Source of the DNA: Anaerolineales bacterium UBA4823
GTDB taxonomy: Bacteria; Chloroflexota; Anaerolineae; Anaerolineales; UBA4823
DNA: 7,151 bases
Direction of reading: 5' to 3'
Assembly: GCA_002402275.1 (NCBI GenBank)
Contig: DHFN01000195.1
Location: forward strand, 1 to 7,151
The position numbers and the translations under genes are program-made. Each line of letters begins with the position of its first letter. Position 1 is the stretch's first letter. The notes under the pieces were generated by a model, which ran no database searches, had not been told where the DNA came from, and saw only the letters and a program-made list of their open reading frames with translations. Shown in pieces: positions 3,627 to 7,151 of this stretch.

Positions 3627-6089
3627 ATGAAAAACAATTTTGGTCATAAACCCTGGTTTTTCCTGCGTGTTGCCGGTCTTTCTGCCTCCACACTTCTTTT
3701 CCAAATCACACTGACCCGACTTTTCTCGGTTGCCCAATTCTATCATTTTGTTTTTTTGATCATCAGTATGGCAATGTTGGGGTATGCGGTCAGCGGGGTT
3801 TGGCTGACTTTTCTAACCAAATTGGAGCCTCACCAGGCAAAGCCTCTGTTTGGTTGGCTAGCATTATGTTGTTCTTTTTCTTTTTTGATCGCTTATCTGA
3901 TCCTCAATTATCTGCCCTTTGATTCCTTCACCATTGCCTGGGATTTTCAACAAATTCTGCTCTTTGGAATAGATTACATCGCCCTGACCATTCCCTTCGC
4001 TCTGGGTGGCTTGGCGATTGGCATCTTATTGTTTGCTTACCCAAATCAGAGTAATCTATTCTACGCCATGAATTTTATTGGCTCTGGTTTAGGCTGTTTG
4101 ATCGGATTGGGCTTACCCGGTTTAGTAGGAGGAGAAGGTACGGTTGTATCTTGTTGTGTACTCGCAGGCTTGAGCAGTTTCCCGTTAGAAAGATTCCCAG
4201 GTCGAAGAAAATGGATTCAAATCATAAACCCCCATATTCCCTCGGTAATCCTGCTCGTTTTCATTATTATTTGCATTGTAGAGCTTGGTTTTCGATATCA
4301 AGGTGATTCATTCTTACAACTTCTCAATTTACGTCTCTCACCCTACAAGGGGCTTTCTTATGCCTTACAATATCCCGATGCACACTTGAAATTTCAACGT
4401 TGGAACGCTTTCTCGCGGGTGGATGTGGTCCAAAGCGCCAACATTCGCTCCCTGCCTGGTTTGAGTGTCCAATATCAGCAATCTCCCCCTCAACAAGATG
4501 GGTTATTTGTGGATGGAGATGATCTCTCGCCAATTATCCACAATGTCTCCGATTTGAGTTTTAGTGCCTATCTTCCTGAAACGGTAGCGTTCCAGCTCCG
4601 TCCAAATTCAAATACTCTGATTTTAGAGCCTAAAGGAGGCTTAGATATTTTGGTTGCAATTGAACAGGGGTCTAACCAAATCGTGGCAGTGGAAAACAAT
4701 CCATTAATAATCACTGCCGCCACTTCAATCTATCATCACCCGGCTGTTCAGATTGTCAACGCAGATCAGCGTAGTTATCTACAAAAGAGCTCAGATCAGT
4801 TTGATGTTATCGTGCTTTCTCTAACCACATCTTTTCATCCGGTGCTTAGCGGTGCCTATAGCCTGGCGGAAGATTACCGCTATACCCTGGAGAGTTACCA
4901 GACTATTTTAAGCCATTTAAAACCGGATGGGATCCTGTTCTATAATCGCTGGCTCCAAAAACCACCCAGCGAATGTCTGCGTTCCTTTGCCCTTGCTGTG
5001 ACCGCATTAGAACAGATGGGATTATCCCCTTCAGAACGGCTGGTTACCTTACGCAGTTATTCTATGGCAACCATCCTGGTCAAATTGCAACCTTTCACAA
5101 CTCAAGAGCTCTCTATTATTCATGATTATGCTCTCTCGCATTCTTTAGATTACATCTATGCGCCAAATTTAAATCCAGCAGATACCAATCGTTTTAATAT
5201 CCTGGAAACCCCTATTTACGCCCAGACTTTTCAAACGATGCTTGATCCAAATCAACGAGAAACCTTCTACCATTCTTATCCGTACGATGTGAGTCCTCCC
5301 ACCGATGACCATCCCTTCTTTGCTCATACTTTCAAATGGGCTCAATCCTCCCAAATCCTCAGTGAACTTGGAAAAACCTGGCAGCCATTCGGTGGTGCGG
5401 GAATGTTGGTAGTGTTAGGTTTATTCCTGTTTGTTTTAGGTTTGGGGGCGGGGTTAGTCGGATTAGTTTATTGGAGATCGCGTGCCAAATCATCAGAATA
5501 CCCCATCGAAAAACCTGATTTGGGCATGTCTTTCTATTTTTCAGCAATTGGCTTCGGTTATATGCTAGTAGAGTTGCCCTTAATCCAGCGCTTCCAACTC
5601 TATCTGGAGCACCCAGCTTATTCGATGTCCGCAATCTTATTAACCCTCTTAATATTTTCTGGATTGGGCAGCATCTGGAGCAAGCGGATTCGCGTGGATA
5701 TTTCGCTAATTTTAGTATGTGGATGGTGGCTATTGGTCCCTTTCGGGTTAAAAATCCTCTTTCAAACTACCCTGGCTCTTCCGATCCTGTTGCGAGGACT
5801 ATGTATGGCAGCCATCGTAGCACCAGGTGGGTTTTTGATGGGTTGTGCTTTTCCCGGCGGATTAAGTTTTTGGTTTAAAACTTCCACCAATCAAAATAGT
5901 CTGCCGTTAATATGGGCACTCAATGGTGCTGCGTCGGTTGTGGCTTCAGTAGCAGCCATGTTGCTCGCCCTCAGTTGGGGTTTCAATTTAGTTTTAAGCT
6001 TAGGCGCTCTTTGCTATGGAATCGCCTTTCTTACGGTGAGATGGAAGGGGAAATCGTTTGAGCACCGCCTGTCAAGGATACAAAGATAA
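3627..6089 (+). CDS. Large membrane protein with spermidine-synthase-like core, 820 aa
   Basis: This belongs to the family of very long, membrane-embedded proteins annotated as spermidine synthase or SAM-dependent methyltransferase; the true reaction is not known. The N-terminal part (residues 10 to about 222) has six or seven hydrophobic helices. A soluble region (about 223-590) contains a Rossmann-type nucleotide-binding stretch, NTLILEPKGGLDILVAI (329-345), followed by IVAVENN. Next is DVIVLSLTTSF (393-403), where classical spermidine synthases carry the catalytic Asp of their D-x-x-D motif. Only the first Asp remains here, so polyamine synthesis is doubtful. SGAYSLAEDYRYTLESY follows. The C-terminal part (from about 593) has another six or so helices, including the family signature GFGYMLVELPLIQRF (642-656) and FSGLGSIWSKR. 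ATG at 3627 is preferred; a TTG at 3606 is in frame but lacks a ribosome-binding site and lies in the structured leader. Its 3' end overlaps the convergent pcm-like gene by 59 bp. Confidence 0.8.
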   Translation: MKNNFGHKPWFFLRVAGLSASTLLFQITLTRLFSVAQFYHFVFLIISMAMLGYAVSGVWLTFLTKLEPHQAKPLFGWLALCCSFSFLIAYLILNYLPFDSFTIAWDFQQILLFGIDYIALTIPFALGGLAIGILLFAYPNQSNLFYAMNFIGSGLGCLIGLGLPGLVGGEGTVVSCCVLAGLSSFPLERFPGRRKWIQIINPHIPSVILLVFIIICIVELGFRYQGDSFLQLLNLRLSPYKGLSYALQYPDAHLKFQRWNAFSRVDVVQSANIRSLPGLSVQYQQSPPQQDGLFVDGDDLSPIIHNVSDLSFSAYLPETVAFQLRPNSNTLILEPKGGLDILVAIEQGSNQIVAVENNPLIITAATSIYHHPAVQIVNADQRSYLQKSSDQFDVIVLSLTTSFHPVLSGAYSLAEDYRYTLESYQTILSHLKPDGILFYNRWLQKPPSECLRSFALAVTALEQMGLSPSERLVTLRSYSMATILVKLQPFTTQELSIIHDYALSHSLDYIYAPNLNPADTNRFNILETPIYAQTFQTMLDPNQRETFYHSYPYDVSPPTDDHPFFAHTFKWAQSSQILSELGKTWQPFGGAGMLVVLGLFLFVLGLGAGLVGLVYWRSRAKSSEYPIEKPDLGMSFYFSAIGFGYMLVELPLIQRFQLYLEHPAYSMSAILLTLLIFSGLGSIWSKRIRVDISLILVCGWWLLVPFGLKILFQTTLALPILLRGLCMAAIVAPGGFLMGCAFPGGLSFWFKTSTNQNSLPLIWALNGAASVVASVAAMLLALSWGFNLVLSLGALCYGIAFLTVRWKGKSFEHRLSRIQR

Positions 6090-6807
6090 CCCCTCCTAAA
6101 TCATAAGCAGTAAGCTTCCCTTCCTGTTTGACAAATTTCCACAGGGTCTGATAACTTCCCGGTGGACCAATGGGAATCACCAACCTGCTACCCTCTTTTA
6201 ATTGGGCAACCAAAGGAGGCGGTAGATGGTCAGGAGCTGCGGTGACCAGAATGGCATCATAAGGGGCATATTCCTGCCAGCCATAATAGCCATCACCTGA
6301 TTTGAGATGTACGTTGGGATAGCCCAACCGCTGCAAACGCTCCTGGGCTTGCTGGGCTAATTCCGGGATGATTTCCACACTATAGATATCCACATATCCT
6401 AATCGGGCGAGGATGGCTGCCTGATAACCTGAACCAGTTCCGATCTCTAAGACTTTTTCGCCCGGTTTAAGCTCGAGCAGCTCCGTCATCCAGGCAACAA
6501 TATAGGGTTGAGAGATGGTTTGACCATACCCAATCGGCAAAGGATGGTCTTCATAAGCCTGGTTGAGATACTCGGGAAGGACAAATTCATGGCGCGGGAC
6601 AGTCTGCATCGCCTCAATCACATCCGGGTTGGATACCCCGCGGGCAGCGATTGTCTGATCAACCATCTCCATCCGCTGGCGGGTAAAGACTTGTTCAGTC
6701 TCATTTTGATTTTTCGATTGAGATTTTTGATATCCACAATATATCCCCCTCAATAAGACCAATACAATCAATATTAAACCTGCTCTTTTAAAGATGGACT
6801 TACGCAT
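6031..6807 (-). CDS. pcm: Protein-L-isoaspartate O-methyltransferase, membrane-anchored
   Basis: The enzyme transfers a methyl group from S-adenosylmethionine to L-isoaspartyl residues in damaged proteins, starting their repair. Family motifs are complete: PLPIGYGQTISQPYIVAWMT (89-108) with the active-site Ser99, the SAM-binding glycine loop VLEIGTGSGYQAA (119-131), the acidic Glu145 after strand 2, HLKSGDGYYGW (167-177) and YDAILVTAAP (183-192). Residues 9-24 are a hydrophobic helix after a basic start (MRKSIFKR), followed by a polar linker (27-40). This points to a signal anchor or signal peptide, so the catalytic domain probably works outside the cytoplasmic membrane, unlike the cytosolic Escherichia coli enzyme. 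Cys24 is not in a good lipobox because Tyr precedes it. The ATG at 6807 has a weak GAAAG (6819-6815) seven bases upstream. Internal Met46 or Met48 could give a soluble form. The gene is convergent with the large membrane protein and overlaps it by 59 bp. Confidence 0.92.
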   Translation of the reverse strand: MRKSIFKRAGLILIVLVLLRGIYCGYQKSQSKNQNETEQVFTRQRMEMVDQTIAARGVSNPDVIEAMQTVPRHEFVLPEYLNQAYEDHPLPIGYGQTISQPYIVAWMTELLELKPGEKVLEIGTGSGYQAAILARLGYVDIYSVEIIPELAQQAQERLQRLGYPNVHLKSGDGYYGWQEYAPYDAILVTAAPDHLPPPLVAQLKEGSRLVIPIGPPGSYQTLWKFVKQEGKLTAYDLGGVIFVSLTGGAQTISPSISP

Positions 6808-6847
6808 CTTTCATCTTTCGGTAATCATTTTTGATTGAAACAAATTA

Positions 6848-6853
6848 ATTATA
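6848..6853 (-). promoter_or_regulatory. Candidate -10 box of the pcm gene
   Basis: A perfect TATAAT reads on the minus strand from 6853 to 6848, about 40 bases upstream of the ATG at 6807. The predicted start is near 6841. No good -35 is visible 16-18 bases upstream, so the promoter is either weak or activator-dependent. Confidence 0.5.
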
Positions 6854-6922
6854 ACTCCAAAGTTTGTGGTTTTTGACCTTGAACTAACCCCTGGGAAATT
6901 TAAGTAACTTTGGACAAAATCT

Positions 6923-6952
6923 TTTAACCAAACCTTAAACAAATATTAATAT
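6923..6952 (+). promoter_or_regulatory. Second Pho-box-like array, three units, 11-bp period
   Basis: TTTAACCA (6923-6930), CTTAAACA (6934-6941) and ATTAATAT (6945-6952) follow each other with 3-base spacers, keeping TTAA in phase every 11 bp. The first two units fit the same pattern as the site at 2150-2168; the third is weaker. In this orientation it points to a gene beyond the window end. The region is AT-rich, so chance similarity is possible. Confidence 0.3.
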
Positions 6953-6956
6953 TAAA

Positions 6957-7151
6957 ATAGCCACTGCATTCAAAACCGCAAGCAAGCTTGTTGACTCCAA
7001 AGGGTTTGTCATGTCGAGCGAAGCGAGACATCTTGTGGAAAGACTCCTCACTTTGCTCAGGGGGGCAACCTTATCCATGGATAGCCACTACCTTCAAAAC
7101 CGCAAGCAAGCTTGCTGACTCCAAAGGGTTTGTCATGTCGAGCGAAGCGAG
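6957..7151. repeat. Direct repeat with 124-bp period, second copy cut by window end
   Basis: 6957-7027 and 7081-7151 match at 68 of 71 positions; differences are at 6966/7090, 6968/7092 and 6991/7115. The second copy continues past the window. Each copy holds a near or full palindrome, AGCAAGCTTGCT (exact at 7105-7116, one change at 6981-6992), and the string GTCGAGCGAAGCGAG. In copy one ATGTC (7011-7015) pairs with GACAT (7027-7031) around it. An exact 12-bp palindrome, TATCCATGGATA (7072-7083), lies at the junction of the copies. The spacer has no coding sequence. This is an intergenic repeat family, not a CRISPR array. Confidence 0.8.

Noticed and set aside
5359..5634. Minus-strand open frame inside the membrane protein gene (also 4324-4533 and 5169-5354)
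   Set aside because: These are shadows of the real gene, without start signals or family motifs.
6957..7151. CRISPR array
   Set aside because: The repeats are over 70 bp, only two are seen, and the spacing does not fit repeat-spacer units; no cas gene is present.

Overview
The window looks like a stretch of chromosome from a bacterium of the Chloroflexota, probably class Anaerolineae. This is inferred from the gene content: a DUF6391-type protein directly upstream of a holA-like gene, a secreted protein with a 'YYFGVSLQEI' module of a kind I associate with Anaerolineae, and a very large membrane protein with a spermidine-synthase-like core. Base composition is moderate. The intergenic DNA carries several small repeat families. 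No rRNA, tRNA, CRISPR array or transposase gene was seen.

Layout. Positions 1-230 are non-coding and hold three scattered copies of a GGTCGCCC motif. A textbook promoter (TTGACA-16-TATAAT) overlaps a perfect 15-bp inverted repeat with a GAAC-N4-GTTC core and drives a small 86-residue protein (269-529, +). Its 3' end overlaps the convergent holA gene (DNA polymerase III delta, 504-1526, -). holA follows a DUF6391-like membrane protein gene (1530-2066, -) after only three bases, so the two form a tight operon. The divergent intergenic region (2067-2295) carries an extended -10 element flanked by a palindrome on one strand and a Pho-box-like pair of 11-bp direct repeats on the other. A secreted protein (2296-2904, +) follows and ends in a good Rho-independent terminator.

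Positions 3008-3528 hold no convincing gene. They contain two inverted REP-like hairpins with a GTAG foot and compensatory stem changes. A promoter at 3529-3557 leads into a short leader that can fold as an H-type pseudoknot over the ribosome-binding region of the 820-residue membrane protein (3627-6089, +). That gene overlaps the end of the convergent membrane-anchored protein-L-isoaspartate O-methyltransferase gene (6031-6807, -) by 59 bp. The right end (6957-7151) is a 124-bp-period repeat that runs off the window, preceded by a second Pho-box-like array.

Functionally the genes do not form one pathway. The left half suggests DNA replication with a possible damage-responsive small protein. 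The right half has two proteins with SAM-binding or aminopropyltransferase-type folds. The most interesting items are the LexA/SOS-like operator of the small protein, the REP pair, the pseudoknot leader and the two Pho-box-like arrays.
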